The notes: generated from the sequence alone by a model not told the origin. Counted from the first letter of the stretch, positions 18,672-27,679 are shown. The stretch: 64,000 bases of DNA from Enhygromyxa salina (GCF_002994635.1 NZ_PVNL01000011.1:1-64000), one strand, 5' to 3'. Numbers and translations are program-made.

Positions 18672-19317
18672 TCACGACGCCGCGAGCGTGCCGCAGCAAG
18701 TAGGCCGCGACGCCAAACGCGGTCGACACGTTCAGCGATCCCTTGACCCCGGCCATCGGGATCCGCACGACCTGCTCGCAGCGCTCGACCACGCGGGGGT
18801 CGACGCCGGAGACCTCGTGACCGAGGACCAACACGATCGGCGGATCCCCCGGTCCGCCGGCCTCGTTCACGAGCTCGAACAGGTCGCGCGATCGTGGCCC
18901 ACCCTCGAGCGCCCACAGCCGCTTGCCGGCGTCGACCAGCGCGTTGGCGGCCGCGGCTGGATCGGGGTGATGGCTCCAGGCCACGCTGCGCTCGGCCCCC
19001 AGCGCCGTCTTGGCGAATTTCGGGTGGGCGGGCGTCGGCGTGAACCCGCCTAGATGCATGTGACTGACGCCGGCCCCATCGGCGCTGCGAAACATTGAAC
19101 CGACGTTCCGCAGGCTGCGGACGTTGTCGAGCAGCGCCTCGACCGGGGGCCCCGCCGCGATCCGGCGCTCGGTGATCTCATGGGTGTCATAGACCTCACC
19201 CACGAAGATCGTGGGTGACTGGCACAAGGGACAATTCGCCCCGAGCTCGCTCGCTTCGGCCACCGGGAAGCGCAGCCCGCAGCTGGCCGCCTGGCACTCG
19301 CGTTGTTGGTACCGCAC
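18655..19317 (-). CDS. SpoU/TrmH family RNA 2'-O-methyltransferase with N-terminal zinc ribbon
   Basis: 220 residues. The three SPOUT motifs are present: NVRSLRNVGSMFRSADGAGV near residue 65, VLVLGHEVSGVDP near 163 and IPMAGVKGSLNVSTAFGVAA near 188, which makes the trefoil-knot SAM site. Ahead of it are four cysteines (Cys8, Cys13, Cys29, Cys32; CX4C then CPLC) that look like a zinc ribbon, an addition to the usual minimal SpoU protein. The target RNA is unknown. GTG start with TAAGGT 6 nt before it. Confidence 0.88.
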   Translation of the reverse strand: MRYQQRECQAASCGLRFPVAEASELGANCPLCQSPTIFVGEVYDTHEITERRIAAGPPVEALLDNVRSLRNVGSMFRSADGAGVSHMHLGGFTPTPAHPKFAKTALGAERSVAWSHHPDPAAAANALVDAGKRLWALEGGPRSRDLFELVNEAGGPGDPPIVLVLGHEVSGVDPRVVERCEQVVRIPMAGVKGSLNVSTAFGVAAYLLRHARGVVITPRG

Positions 19318-19323
19318 GGGCGC

Positions 19324-19329
19324 ACCTTA
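19324..19329 (-). promoter_or_regulatory. -10-like TAAGGT, leaderless spacing
   Basis: Six nt before the GTG at 19317. It is paired back-to-back with TAAGAT (19356-19361) serving the divergent gene. Confidence 0.4.
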
Positions 19330-19355
19330 GATCATGCACGTCGCTCAGGTTCCGC

Positions 19356-19361
19356 TAAGAT
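19356..19361 (+). promoter_or_regulatory. -10-like TAAGAT, leaderless spacing
   Basis: Eight nt before the GTG at 19370. CCGAGG lies too close to the start to act as a normal ribosome binding site. Confidence 0.38.
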
Positions 19362-19369
19362 CCCGAGGC

Positions 19370-19756
19370 GTGTCGTATCGGGACGAGCAGCAGGCGCTGA
19401 TGCTCGAGGTCGCAACCCTCGAGCGTGAGAACCAGCGCTTGCAGGCCGAGCTGGCCGAGGCCGAGCAGCGCTTCAAGGGCCTGCTCAGCGGCGAGTACGA
19501 GCAGCGCCGCAAGACCGTGCGCAAGTCGTGTGTCATGTGTACGGGCAACTTGCTCCCGGTCGCGATCGTCGCCGGCCACGACGTCCGCAACCCGCTGCCG
19601 CTCAAGATGAGCACGCTGCGGTTCGGCTCCCCCGAGGGCGGGTTCACGGCCTCGGCCCCCGTCCGCTCTTACGCGTGCGGAACCTGCGGGTATATCCACA
19701 ATTTCATCGACATGGATCTCGGCGACCTCGGCGGCACGCTGGGCGAAGTCGGCTAG
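19370..19756 (+). CDS. Coiled-coil zinc-ribbon protein
   Basis: 128 residues from GTG (VSYRDEQQALMLEVATLERE). The first 45 residues form a coiled coil with heptad-like Leu/Glu, then CVMC near residue 55 and CGTC near 105 make a split four-cysteine zinc site of treble-clef or ribbon type, with an acidic C-terminus. An upstream ATG at 19334 is possible. No enzymatic motif is present. It is divergent from the RNA methyltransferase, which also carries a zinc ribbon. I do not recognise a family. Confidence 0.65.
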   Translation: MSYRDEQQALMLEVATLERENQRLQAELAEAEQRFKGLLSGEYEQRRKTVRKSCVMCTGNLLPVAIVAGHDVRNPLPLKMSTLRFGSPEGGFTASAPVRSYACGTCGYIHNFIDMDLGDLGGTLGEVG

Positions 19757-19779
19757 CCCAGAGCGATCGACACCGGAGT

Positions 19780-20712
19780 TTACAATCGGCCGGGGGGTCG
19801 GGTTCGGTCGCGCCAGCGCGTGGCGGTGGCCTTGGCCCGCGGATGCTTGGCGGTGTGCGCCAGCCTCGCGAGGGCTTCCGGTCCCAGCAGCGCCAGGCCC
19901 TCGCGCTCGAGTCGGGGGGCGAGCGCTGCGGCGAGCGGCCCCTCGCCGCCGACCCAGCGCTCGAGCAGCGCGACGTCGACCTCGTAGACGGTGGCTGGCA
20001 GCGCGAGCCAGCGCTTGCCGATCTCGCGCAGCTCGTCGGACGCGTGCTCGAGCCAGACCGGCAACAACAGCTCGAGCAGCTCGGGCTCGAGCTCGCGCAA
20101 GGTCTCGGCGGTCGGCTCGCGCAGCTGCTGCTGATCCAGCTCGAGGATCGTCGCAATACCTTCAATGAGCGCGCTCGGCTCGAGGCCCAGGCGATCGAGA
20201 GACTCGCGCAGGCTGGCCACGCCAGCGTGGGCTTGGTGGGTAGGCGGATCGGCTTCGCCACCGTCGCCCCGCTCGAACTGGTCGCGCCGCTCGAGCTGAC
20301 GCGTGACCAGGTCGCGCAGCCAGTCCCAGGGTCCGCGCCCTGCCCCGCCCGCTCCCCCCAGCACCTTGTAGCCGAGCGCCTCGAGGGTCCGCAGCCGAGC
20401 GGAGAGCAGCGATTCGGCTTCGCCCTCGCCCAGCCACCGCCACGAGAGCATGCGCCCAAGTCCGAGCGCCTCCGGCTCACGGCCGCTGCGCGTGACGTCC
20501 TCGGCCCGCGCCTCGCGGACGTTGTGCGCCTGGCCCAGCAAGGTCCGCTTGGTAACCAGCGAGACCCTCGCGTAGCGGTCGGGACCGCGAGCGTGCGTGA
20601 GGACCAGCGTGGTGCCGCGGCTTTCGCTCCAGCTCGCCATACCTGCGCGAGTGTTCCATGGATCCCCCGTCTCGAACAGCACCCCGGCCGCACCTCCGCG
20701 GCCGTAAGCCAT
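19780..20712 (-). CDS. Hypothetical cytoplasmic protein
   Basis: 310 residues from MAYGRGGAAGVLFETGDPWN. The first 90 residues look beta-rich (GTTLVLTHARGPDRYARVSL); the rest is alpha-helical and rich in Leu/Glu/Arg (LRELEPELLELLLPVWLEHA). No signal peptide, membrane segment or catalytic motif is evident. It is convergent with the zinc-ribbon gene (23 bp between stops) and divergent from an exported protein. Function unknown. Confidence 0.6.
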   Translation of the reverse strand: MAYGRGGAAGVLFETGDPWNTRAGMASWSESRGTTLVLTHARGPDRYARVSLVTKRTLLGQAHNVREARAEDVTRSGREPEALGLGRMLSWRWLGEGEAESLLSARLRTLEALGYKVLGGAGGAGRGPWDWLRDLVTRQLERRDQFERGDGGEADPPTHQAHAGVASLRESLDRLGLEPSALIEGIATILELDQQQLREPTAETLRELEPELLELLLPVWLEHASDELREIGKRWLALPATVYEVDVALLERWVGGEGPLAAALAPRLEREGLALLGPEALARLAHTAKHPRAKATATRWRDRTRPPGRL

Positions 20713-20800
20713 GCTCAGAGGGTCGCGTTCCCCCGCCCCGACGACTCGGACCCCCCAATCGGCACCGTAGGCCGATCACGATAGGCGCGAGGACACGACC

Positions 20801-21778
20801 ATGCACGACCCCAAGCGAAGCGAAGACCCCAACCTGAGCCGACGTGGCGCCCTGATCCGCATGATGGAGGTCAGCGTGGCGATCGCCGGCACGGCGCTAT
20901 TGACCAGCGGCGCGACCGAGAACCACGCCGAGGCCAGGCGCCCGCCCCCCCCGATCGAACCGCAGAGCCCGCTGGTCTCACTTCAGCTGCAGTCGCCCCA
21001 CGGCGGCGAGTTCCCCAGCTTCCGCCACGGTGGCGACGTGTGGATCGCTGGCTCCGAGGGCGAGCGCTACAGCCTGCGCCTGCAAAACCATAGCCCGGAG
21101 CGAGTCGAGGTGGTCGTCAGCGTCGATGGGCGCGACGTGATCAGCGGCCGACTCGGCGACTACGCCAAGCAGCGCGGCTACGTGATCGACCCGTTCGGTG
21201 TGTTGGTCATCGAGGGCTATCGGCAGTCGCTCGACAACGTCGCCGCGTTTCGCTTTGCCGACCTCGCCGACAGCTACTCGGCGCGCCTGGGCACCCCCGT
21301 TCACGTCGGCATCATCGGCGTCGCGGCGTTCGCCGAGAAGGTTCGCTCGCGCCGACACAAGCAGCCGCTCGCGCCGATCGACGGCGACCCGTTCCCCGGT
21401 GAGGACGCTGGCGTGGCGCTGCCGCCCTCGTCGGTCGTCAGCGGCGCCGACAAGGCCCGCCGCAGCGCCGAGAAGCGCGGCGAAGCGGGTTCGAGCGGGG
21501 GCTGGGCGGCCCCCGAGCAGCCCAACTCGCTGGGCACGGAGTATGGCGAGAGCACCTTCGCGCCAGTCGAAGAGGTCTCGTTCAAGCGCAAGCACAACAA
21601 GAAGCCCGACCAGCTGCTGGTGCTCCGCTACGACTCGATCGACGGGCTGCGCTCGCGCGGCGTGGTGTTCGATGATCGGCCCGTGCACCGACCGGTGCGG
21701 ACCTGGGACCGCGAGCCGCGGCGCCCGTCTGGCCGCGACTTTGCCCCGCCGCCCCCACCTCGAGACTGGTGGCGCTGA
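20801..21778 (+). CDS. Exported protein with Tat-like leader
   Basis: 325 residues. The N-terminus has LSRRGALIRMMEVSVAIAGT: a twin-arginine-like n-region with a moderately hydrophobic helix and ARRPP as a likely cleavage zone. A beta-sandwich-like domain (about 50-190) with VSLQLQSPHGGEFPSF and VEVVVSVDGRDVISG follows, then a Ser/Gly/Ala-rich linker and a C-terminus ending RDWWR with a Pro run. GAGGA ends 8 nt before the ATG, a clear Shine-Dalgarno. Function unknown. Confidence 0.65.
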   Translation: MHDPKRSEDPNLSRRGALIRMMEVSVAIAGTALLTSGATENHAEARRPPPPIEPQSPLVSLQLQSPHGGEFPSFRHGGDVWIAGSEGERYSLRLQNHSPERVEVVVSVDGRDVISGRLGDYAKQRGYVIDPFGVLVIEGYRQSLDNVAAFRFADLADSYSARLGTPVHVGIIGVAAFAEKVRSRRHKQPLAPIDGDPFPGEDAGVALPPSSVVSGADKARRSAEKRGEAGSSGGWAAPEQPNSLGTEYGESTFAPVEEVSFKRKHNKKPDQLLVLRYDSIDGLRSRGVVFDDRPVHRPVRTWDREPRRPSGRDFAPPPPPRDWWR

Positions 21779-21786
21779 ACCGCGCG

Positions 21787-21815
21787 CCATCGCGGAGCGG
21801 CTCGCTCCGCGATGG
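21787..21815. terminator. Bidirectional hairpin terminator
   Basis: A perfect 12-bp stem (CCATCGCGGAGC paired with GCTCCGCGATGG) and a 5-nt loop lie in the 48 bp between two convergent stop codons (21778 and 21827). There is no long T-run on either side, as is common in G+C-rich genomes. Confidence 0.75.
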
Positions 21816-21826
21816 TGTCGCCAGGC

Positions 21827-23788
21827 CTACTGCCAGGTGACCGAGACACACCACTGCTGAAACGTGCCGGCATCGCCAGCCGCCAGATCGTTGGGCTGCA
21901 GCGTCCAGTTGCCGACCATCGAGGTGTTGTTGAAGCCGTTGAGCGCGGCGTTGGGCGTGCGGTTGCCACCGATCGCCGGGTTCACGGTGCACTGGGCCTG
22001 CACCGACCCGCCGACGGACTGGTCGTCCAGGGTGACGTTGATGTTGTCGCCCCCGCAGTTGCCGAGGCCGTTGGTCACGCGGTTGATCAGCACGCGGCTG
22101 GTCGCGCCTTTGGTCAGCGTCCAGCTCAGATCGCCGACATAAGTGTGCAGCGCGGCGATCGAGACGTTGACATCCGTCACGGTGCCACCCGCCGGGATGT
22201 TGATGCTGGACGCCACGCCGAAGCCCGACGCGGGGATCGCCGTGTTCGGGCTGGTGCACACCGTGTACGGATTGGCGATCGCCACGCACTGGCTGGTGTT
22301 GAGCCCGCAGCTGTTGTCACACGTGAGCGTGCCGCCGCCGGCGAAGCCCTGTGACACGCAGGTCTCACCGCCGAGGTTCATGCCGTCACACTGCTCGCCC
22401 GGGTTGATCGCCCCGTCGCCGCAGACGTAGCAGGCAGAGGTGTTGAACTGGCAGTTGTTGGGGCTGTTGCAGGCCAGCGCCCCGCCGGCGAAGCCCTGGC
22501 TCATGCAGGTCTGATTGCCGAGCTGGGCGGCGGTGCAGTTGGCTCCCTGATTGCCGCAGTCACACTGGTCGTTGCCGTTCTTGACCCCGTCGCCGCAAAA
22601 TTCGTTGCTGCACATGCCCGTGTCGAACACGCAATTGTTGGCGCACGACAGCGTGCCGCCGCCGACGAACCCGAGCCCATTGCAGGTCTGCCCGGCGAGG
22701 TCGTTGCCGTCGCACTGCTCGTTGCCCTCGACCATGCCGTCGCCACAGTCAGTGCACGCGCTGGTGTCGTAGCCCGAGCAGTCCTCATTGCAGCCGAGGA
22801 TCCCCGCGTCGAAGCCCTGCGAGCTGCAGGTCTCGCCCTCGAGCACGCCTGGCTCGCAGACCTCGGCGCCCGAGACCACACCGTCGCCGCACAGCGAGCA
22901 ATTCGAGGTGTCGATCATGCACGCGTCGACGCAGCTGAGCGAGCCGCTGTCGAATGGCGCCATCGAGGGACTGAGGAAGTCGCCGCAGGTCTGGCCGCCG
23001 AAGTCGGCCCCATCGCACTGCTCGTTGCCCTGCTGGACCGCGTCGCCACAGTTGTAGCAGCTGTCGGTGTTGAAGGTGCAGCCGGGGCTGCACGACAACA
23101 GGCCGTCGTCGAAACCGATCGACATGCAGGTCGCGCCGTCGAGCTCGTCCTTGTCGAGCAGATCACTCGCGGGCTCGCACTGCTCTGGATCATTGACGAC
23201 CGCGTCGCCACATCCGCTGCACGTCTCGAAGTTGTATGTACAGTCGGGGTTGCAGCTGAGCGTCTCCATCGAGGTGCCAAGGTTGAGATCGAAGCAGGTC
23301 TCGTGCTCGCCGAGGTCGGCGCCATCGCACACCTCCATGCCATCGACCATGCCGTTGCCGCAGTCGCTGCACAGGCTGGTGTCGAGCATGCAGTCGGTGC
23401 ACAGCAGGCCACCACCGCCGAAGCCCTCGCTCTGACAGCTCGCGCCGCCGAGATCCCCGGTGTCACACGCTTCGCCGTCCTCGATCACGCCGTTGCCACA
23501 CGTACCGCCGTCGGTGTCCGTGTCCGTGTCCGTATCCGTATCAGTTGAACCGGTGTCCGTCGCGTCCGTGTCGGTCGCGTCCGTGTCGGTCGTGTCAGTC
23601 GCATCGTCGGTCGTGTTGCCGCTGCTCGACTCCGCGGTTGGATCATCCGTGTCGCTGCTCGTGTCGCTGTCGGTCGTGGTCGACCCCGCGTCGACGCGAC
23701 CTTCATCCGGGCATGCGGTCAGCATGAACCCGAGCGAGACCAGGAGCGGAGCGAGGTTGTTGGAAGTCCCAAGAGGGTGGCGGCGCAT
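21827..23788 (-). CDS. Cysteine-rich repeat lipoprotein with C-terminal P-domain-like module
   Basis: About 653 residues. Signal peptide with lipobox MLTAC, so probably lipidated at Cys near residue 26. A Thr/Asp linker (TDTDTD repeats) is followed by eight cysteine-rich units, each starting CGNG or CGDG with EQCDG-type text and ending in C..DTS.C; these resemble DUF4215/MYXO disulfide-rich repeats. The last ~150 residues (NTAIPASGFGVASSINIPAG up to QQWCVSVTWQ) look like a proprotein-convertase P/homo-B domain, often a secreted adhesion or anchoring module. I chose the ATG at 23788 over 23794 because TAAAAT then sits at the same 6-nt spacing seen elsewhere. Confidence 0.85.
   Translation of the reverse strand: MRRHPLGTSNNLAPLLVSLGFMLTACPDEGRVDAGSTTTDSDTSSDTDDPTAESSSGNTTDDATDTTDTDATDTDATDTGSTDTDTDTDTDTDGGTCGNGVIEDGEACDTGDLGGASCQSEGFGGGGLLCTDCMLDTSLCSDCGNGMVDGMEVCDGADLGEHETCFDLNLGTSMETLSCNPDCTYNFETCSGCGDAVVNDPEQCEPASDLLDKDELDGATCMSIGFDDGLLSCSPGCTFNTDSCYNCGDAVQQGNEQCDGADFGGQTCGDFLSPSMAPFDSGSLSCVDACMIDTSNCSLCGDGVVSGAEVCEPGVLEGETCSSQGFDAGILGCNEDCSGYDTSACTDCGDGMVEGNEQCDGNDLAGQTCNGLGFVGGGTLSCANNCVFDTGMCSNEFCGDGVKNGNDQCDCGNQGANCTAAQLGNQTCMSQGFAGGALACNSPNNCQFNTSACYVCGDGAINPGEQCDGMNLGGETCVSQGFAGGGTLTCDNSCGLNTSQCVAIANPYTVCTSPNTAIPASGFGVASSINIPAGGTVTDVNVSIAALHTYVGDLSWTLTKGATSRVLINRVTNGLGNCGGDNINVTLDDQSVGGSVQAQCTVNPAIGGNRTPNAALNGFNNTSMVGNWTLQPNDLAAGDAGTFQQWCVSVTWQ
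23500..23620 (-). repeat. 6-bp tandem repeats encoding Thr-Asp linker
   Basis: Degenerate GTCCGT/GTATCC-type hexamers encode alternating Thr-Asp in the linker after the lipid anchor. It is a low-complexity coding repeat. Confidence 0.7.
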
Positions 23789-23794
23789 GGCCAT

Positions 23795-23800
23795 ATTTTA
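23795..23800 (-). promoter_or_regulatory. -10-like TAAAAT
   Basis: TAAAAT, 6 nt before the ATG at 23788 and directly abutting the ATG at 23794. It lies in an A+T-richer stretch (23790-23925) that is unusual here. Confidence 0.45.
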
Positions 23801-24324
23801 TCGAGCGGCAAAATCTCGAGATGAGAATCCATCGCTGACCAATTTTGGCAGGTTGGGCCCGGCCCTCAACCGCGCAAATCCAACTGGTAAATCAGCAGTT
23901 TATGGAGACGACGCCTGGTTAGTTTCGTGAGCACGACCGAGCCCGACCGCCCGCACTCGAGCCCGCCGCCGGGACATCTGCCCCCCTGCTCCCCCGTCGG
24001 CCGTTGGCCACCATGGCACGAAAGCTGCGCGACGCCGCGACCAGCCAAGCCCGCGCCGCCATTGTTGTTTTTGGTGATCGCCAGCTAGATCACCCGACCT
24101 CGGTCGAGCTTGAATCACCGCTGCCCGTGAGCGACGACGGCTCGAGACAAGACCAGGACGAACACACCCACCCGCGGAGACTCAAAGCTACCGATCAGGC
24201 AGGCCAGGGCCGCGTCGAACCCGGTAAAACCGTTGGGCGCTCGCGCGGGTCGACCGACGGGTCGTCCCGGTCGCGCACGCGGCCAGAGACTGCGCGGCGG
24301 GCTCAGATCGTACGAGTGGTCCGA
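23801..24324. other. Intergenic region without a recognisable gene
   Basis: About 520 bp between two leftward genes. The left 120 bp are A+T-richer than the surroundings and probably hold the promoter of the cysteine-rich lipoprotein. The rest is G+C-rich; the short open frames in it have no family-like content, and I saw no clear hairpin or RNA gene. Confidence 0.5.
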
Positions 24325-25056
24325 TCAGGGCCGGGTCCGCAGCGCCTCGCTGATGTACGGCCGCACGTAATCGGCCAAGAGGTGAGCCCCGCTCGGGGTC
24401 ACGTGGACGCCGTCGCCCGAGCGCACCCGGGTGCGGGTGCCGTCGACGACCACGTGATCGCTGTACGCACCCTTGACCGTCAGCGCATCCCAGGTCGAGA
24501 CGAACCGCGCGTTGGGTCGCAGCGACATCTCGACCTCGTAGACCTCGTTCATCACCGCGACGCGACTGCACAGCTTCTCGGACTCGACCTGCGGCATGCC
24601 CAGCCAGAACAACCGCTCGCGTCCGGGCGCGACCGCGTCGGCGAACGCGTTGACGCGGCGGCGGTACTCGGGGACCCAGCCAGGATCACCATAGCGGTAC
24701 CACTCGGGGTCGGCGTTGCGGCCCATGTAGATGCCCTGCCCGTCATTGCCGCCAAACATGCACACGACGACGTCGGGGTTGGCCTCCTCGCGGGCCTTGG
24801 CGCCGAGCTTGAACCAGTCGTGGAAGTCCGGGCGCGCCAGACCCGACGACGCCTTCGCGCGGCGGTCGATCTTGCAGCCGAACTCGCGCTCGAGATCCTG
24901 GCCCAGGTACAGGCCAAAGCCCCCGCCCATCATGCTGCTGCCGATCATCAAGACCGTGGCCGCGTCGGCGCGAGCGCTGCGAGGTAGCACGAACGCCGCA
25001 GGCGCGGCGGCGAGCAGCGAGAGAAAGCCCCGCCGGGTGGTCCGAGTCGTGTTCAT
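24325..25056 (-). CDS. Exported SGNH/GDSL-type hydrolase, Tat leader
   Basis: About 243 residues. A classical Tat leader (TTRRGFLSLLAAAPAAFVLP) ends near ARADA. SGNH blocks: VLMIGSSMMGGG (block I as G-S-S, Ser41), VVVCMFGGNDGQGIYMG (block III, GGND) and SGDGVHVTPSGAHLLADY (Asp and His of block V). It probably acts on esters in the periplasm, possibly O-acyl glycans. It resembles DUF459-like proteins and, in block I, the second SGNH module of the large MBOAT partners. The ATG at 25056 lies 11 bp after the upstream stop. Confidence 0.85.
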   Translation of the reverse strand: MNTTRTTRRGFLSLLAAAPAAFVLPRSARADAATVLMIGSSMMGGGFGLYLGQDLEREFGCKIDRRAKASSGLARPDFHDWFKLGAKAREEANPDVVVCMFGGNDGQGIYMGRNADPEWYRYGDPGWVPEYRRRVNAFADAVAPGRERLFWLGMPQVESEKLCSRVAVMNEVYEVEMSLRPNARFVSTWDALTVKGAYSDHVVVDGTRTRVRSGDGVHVTPSGAHLLADYVRPYISEALRTRP

Positions 25057-25067
25057 GGTTGGTCGTG

Positions 25068-26528
25068 TCACTTGGGCCACGCGTAGATGCCCGCGAGCTC
25101 GCGATCCGTCGCGCGGGCGTCAGCCGGGGCCGAGATCGAGACGAGGTCCCCAGGCAGCAGCGAGAGGTACAGCTCGCCGCGCTCGGACCTGAGATCGGGA
25201 TGGTCCTTGCGGTCGTCGCTGTCGTCGATCAGCGTGCGCTCGGACGACCAGTCCACCGCCATCGCCATGCACACCGGGGGCGCGCCCGTCGAGCACACGA
25301 TCGCGCGCTTGGTCGTGTCGATCGAGACCTCGTTCACGCCCAGATCCGAGTCGGTGATCTCGACCGTGATCTCGGCCAGGACCTCGCGCCCGACCCCCGA
25401 CAACAGCTCGCGCGCGCGCAGGGTCATCGCCCTCGTCGTCACCGAGACCCCACCGACCCCAGCCATGCTGACGTCGGCCAGCGAGTCGGTCCAAAACCAC
25501 CCGGCCTCGGTCTCGAGCGCGAGGATCAGGTGCCCGGTGTAGCCCACGTCGAAGTAGCCGATCTGCAGCAGCTGCGCGTGCTTGAACGAGCCGTTCAGGC
25601 GCCGCTTGGCGAGGGTGCGCTTGGTGGGTCGGTCCTTGATCTGGGGCTCTCGCTCGCAGCGGGCGTCGGCGTCGGTGGGGCCGAGACCGTCGGCCGCGAG
25701 CAGCCCGGTCGTCGCCTTGCTGCACAGCTCGTCGAGCGACTTGGCTGGCCCGTTGATCTTCACGCGCAGCTCCTCCGGTAGCGGCGCGCCGGGTCCACAG
25801 CCCACGATCGGCTCGCCGGCCCCGCACGCGGTCATGCAGGCGGCGAGCGCCGGCTCGTCCAGGGTCGCGTCGGACCGCCGCCGCGCCGCGTCACACTGGG
25901 TCTGGCACTGGACCTCACACGGCTGCGCGCTGAAGTCCTCGATGTCGGCGAGATCCTGCCCGGCCTGGACCCCGCGCAGGTAGCCCCAGATGCCCGCGCG
26001 CTTCCACTCGGCGTCGATGTACTGGTAGTAGCCAAACAGCTGGCCGTCACGAACCATGAAGCTCATCGTGTGCGTGGGCTTGCCCTTGAGCGAGACGGTC
26101 GCATCGATCGCGCCGGGGATCAGCTTCGACTCGCTGAGCGCCGCCTCGGACACCTGGATCTTGTTCTTCGCAAACACCACGTCGTCGTAGCCGGTCTTGG
26201 TCAGCTGGATCTTGCCTTCGCAGTTGTCGACGCTGACCTTCATCTGAAAGTGACCGTTGATCCCGCGCGACGAGAGGTCTTCGGAGCCGACGACCGTGGT
26301 GTCGAAGGTCCAGTCCCCGGCGAGGTCAACCAGGCTCGCGCAGTGGCCGGTCACTGGCTCGGGCGGCGCGTCGAGCTTGGTGCACTTGCCGTCGAGGCAG
26401 CTCAGGCCGTCGACGCAATCGTCTTTCTTGGTGCACGCAGCACCCGCGTCGCCCGGCTCGGACTTGCAGGCGAACATGAAGGCCAGTCCAAACCCGACCG
26501 CGACTGAAGGCGCGAGAGCGATGCGCAT
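25068..26528 (-). CDS. Lipoprotein, unknown function
   Basis: 486 residues. Lipobox FMFAC at the end of a 21-residue leader, then a small cysteine-rich segment (ACTKKDDCVDGLSCLDGKCT), followed by a long beta-rich domain starting at LVDLAGDWTFDTTVVG and a mid-region with clustered cysteines (CEVQCQTQCDAARRRSD). The C-terminal half has alternating short strands. It should sit on the outer membrane or periplasmic face. TAGCGT is 7 nt before the ATG. It is followed by the SGNH hydrolase gene as one transcription unit. I do not recognise the main domain. Confidence 0.7.
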   Translation of the reverse strand: MRIALAPSVAVGFGLAFMFACKSEPGDAGAACTKKDDCVDGLSCLDGKCTKLDAPPEPVTGHCASLVDLAGDWTFDTTVVGSEDLSSRGINGHFQMKVSVDNCEGKIQLTKTGYDDVVFAKNKIQVSEAALSESKLIPGAIDATVSLKGKPTHTMSFMVRDGQLFGYYQYIDAEWKRAGIWGYLRGVQAGQDLADIEDFSAQPCEVQCQTQCDAARRRSDATLDEPALAACMTACGAGEPIVGCGPGAPLPEELRVKINGPAKSLDELCSKATTGLLAADGLGPTDADARCEREPQIKDRPTKRTLAKRRLNGSFKHAQLLQIGYFDVGYTGHLILALETEAGWFWTDSLADVSMAGVGGVSVTTRAMTLRARELLSGVGREVLAEITVEITDSDLGVNEVSIDTTKRAIVCSTGAPPVCMAMAVDWSSERTLIDDSDDRKDHPDLRSERGELYLSLLPGDLVSISAPADARATDRELAGIYAWPK

Positions 26529-26535
26529 GACCGGG

Positions 26536-26541
26536 ACGCTA
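26536..26541 (-). promoter_or_regulatory. -10-like TAGCGT, leaderless spacing
   Basis: Seven nt before the ATG at 26528. No ribosome binding site is present. Confidence 0.35.
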
Positions 26542-26641
26542 ACCGCCCGAGTTTGAGCAGAATCGCTCGACTGGCCGATATAAAGTGAGCTTTTTCACAA
26601 ACAACAGATATGGCGGACCATGGAAACTACTGAAACTGTCT

Positions 26642-26649
26642 TAGATACT
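26642..26649 (+). promoter_or_regulatory. Candidate -10 (TAGATACT) with a leader
   Basis: TAGATACT lies about 62 nt before the ATG at 26712, and an AGAGAG-rich stretch sits 10-16 nt before that ATG, so this gene seems to have a conventional untranslated leader. A second A+T-rich site (GATATAAAGT near 26575) is an alternative. Confidence 0.3.
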
Positions 26650-26711
26650 GAGAACCGTCGGGTGAGCGTGGCCCCTCGTCAACCCAGCCGAACCAAGAGA
26701 GAAACTCGATC

Positions 26712-27605
26712 ATGAAAACTCTACGACTGCTTTCGCTATGTCTTGTTGGAAGCGCGCTGACCCTGTCGGCGTGCGGTGACAAGGTCGACACCCAGACCAC
26801 CGCAGCCACGACGGCCACCAACACCTCGAACGGCAGCGCCGACACGGACAACGAGGATACGGAGACTGGCGGGGCCAGCGACTTCGGCGGCGACGGTGAT
26901 GGCGATCCCGCCACCACGACTTCCGCTGGGTTCGTGCCCACCGACGGCGACATGGCGTCGATCGCCGAGTGCGATCCATGGACCCAAGATTGCCCCGAGG
27001 GTGAGAAGTGCGTCGCATACGGCAGCACGGGCGGCGGCTGGGACGCCAACAAGTGCGTGCCGATCAACGGCGAGGGCACCCAGGGTGAGCCCTGCACCTA
27101 CGACGGCACCGCGGCGTCGACCGACGACTGCAACGCAGACACCTGGTGTTGGAACGTCTCGGAAGAGGGCGTGGGCGTCTGCACCTCGTTCTGCACCGGC
27201 TCGCCCGACGACCCGATCTGCGAGCCCGGCTTCGGCTGCTCGATCGCCAACGAGGGCTCGATCACCCTGTGCCTGCTGAACTGCGACCCGCTGCTGCAGG
27301 ACTGCCCGTCGGCTACGGACTCGTGCTTCTACGACTTCAGCGGCAACTTCGTGTGTGCCTTCTTCACCCAGAACCTGCCCACCGGTGAGCCCTGCGGCTT
27401 CATCAACGACTGCATCGGCGGCGACATCTGCCTGGGCGCCGAAGTGCTGCCCAGCTGCGCCGGGGCGTCTTGCTGCGCCGAGTTCTGCGACCTGACCGAT
27501 CCCACCTGCACCGTCGGCGGGACCGAGTGCACGCCCTTCTTCGAGGACGGCACCGCGCCGCCCGACTACGTCGACGTCGGCGTGTGCATCATCCCCGGCG
27601 CCTGA
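26712..27605 (+). CDS. Cysteine-rich lipoprotein
   Basis: 297 residues. Leader MKTLRLLSLCLVGSALTLSAC with lipobox LSAC, then a Thr/Ala/Asn/Asp linker and a Gly/Asp stretch. The rest has about 28 cysteines in short loops (CDPWTQDCPEGEKCVAYGST, CDPLLQDCPSATDSC), a pattern common in myxobacterial surface lipoproteins. No catalytic motif is present. It is monocistronic, with its own leadered promoter and a strong terminator, which suggests substantial expression. Probably structural or adhesive. Confidence 0.8.
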   Translation: MKTLRLLSLCLVGSALTLSACGDKVDTQTTAATTATNTSNGSADTDNEDTETGGASDFGGDGDGDPATTTSAGFVPTDGDMASIAECDPWTQDCPEGEKCVAYGSTGGGWDANKCVPINGEGTQGEPCTYDGTAASTDDCNADTWCWNVSEEGVGVCTSFCTGSPDDPICEPGFGCSIANEGSITLCLLNCDPLLQDCPSATDSCFYDFSGNFVCAFFTQNLPTGEPCGFINDCIGGDICLGAEVLPSCAGASCCAEFCDLTDPTCTVGGTECTPFFEDGTAPPDYVDVGVCIIPGA

Positions 27606-27634
27606 TCAGCTGATCGGCCTGCGCGCCAAACCAT

Positions 27635-27662
27635 CGAAGGCCAGCGGCGACGCTGGCCTTCG
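27635..27662. terminator. Bidirectional hairpin terminator with GCGA loop
   Basis: A perfect 12-bp stem (CGAAGGCCAGCG with CGCTGGCCTTCG) closed by a GCGA tetraloop of the GNRA type, located between convergent stops at 27605 and 27680. Confidence 0.8.
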
Positions 27663-27679
27663 TCGTTTGCGCTCTAGAA

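Noticed and set aside
24004..24987. Plus-strand frame covering the gap at 24000 and the SGNH hydrolase
   Set aside because: Most of it is antisense to a Tat-exported SGNH protein with clear blocks; the part in the gap has no recognisable content.
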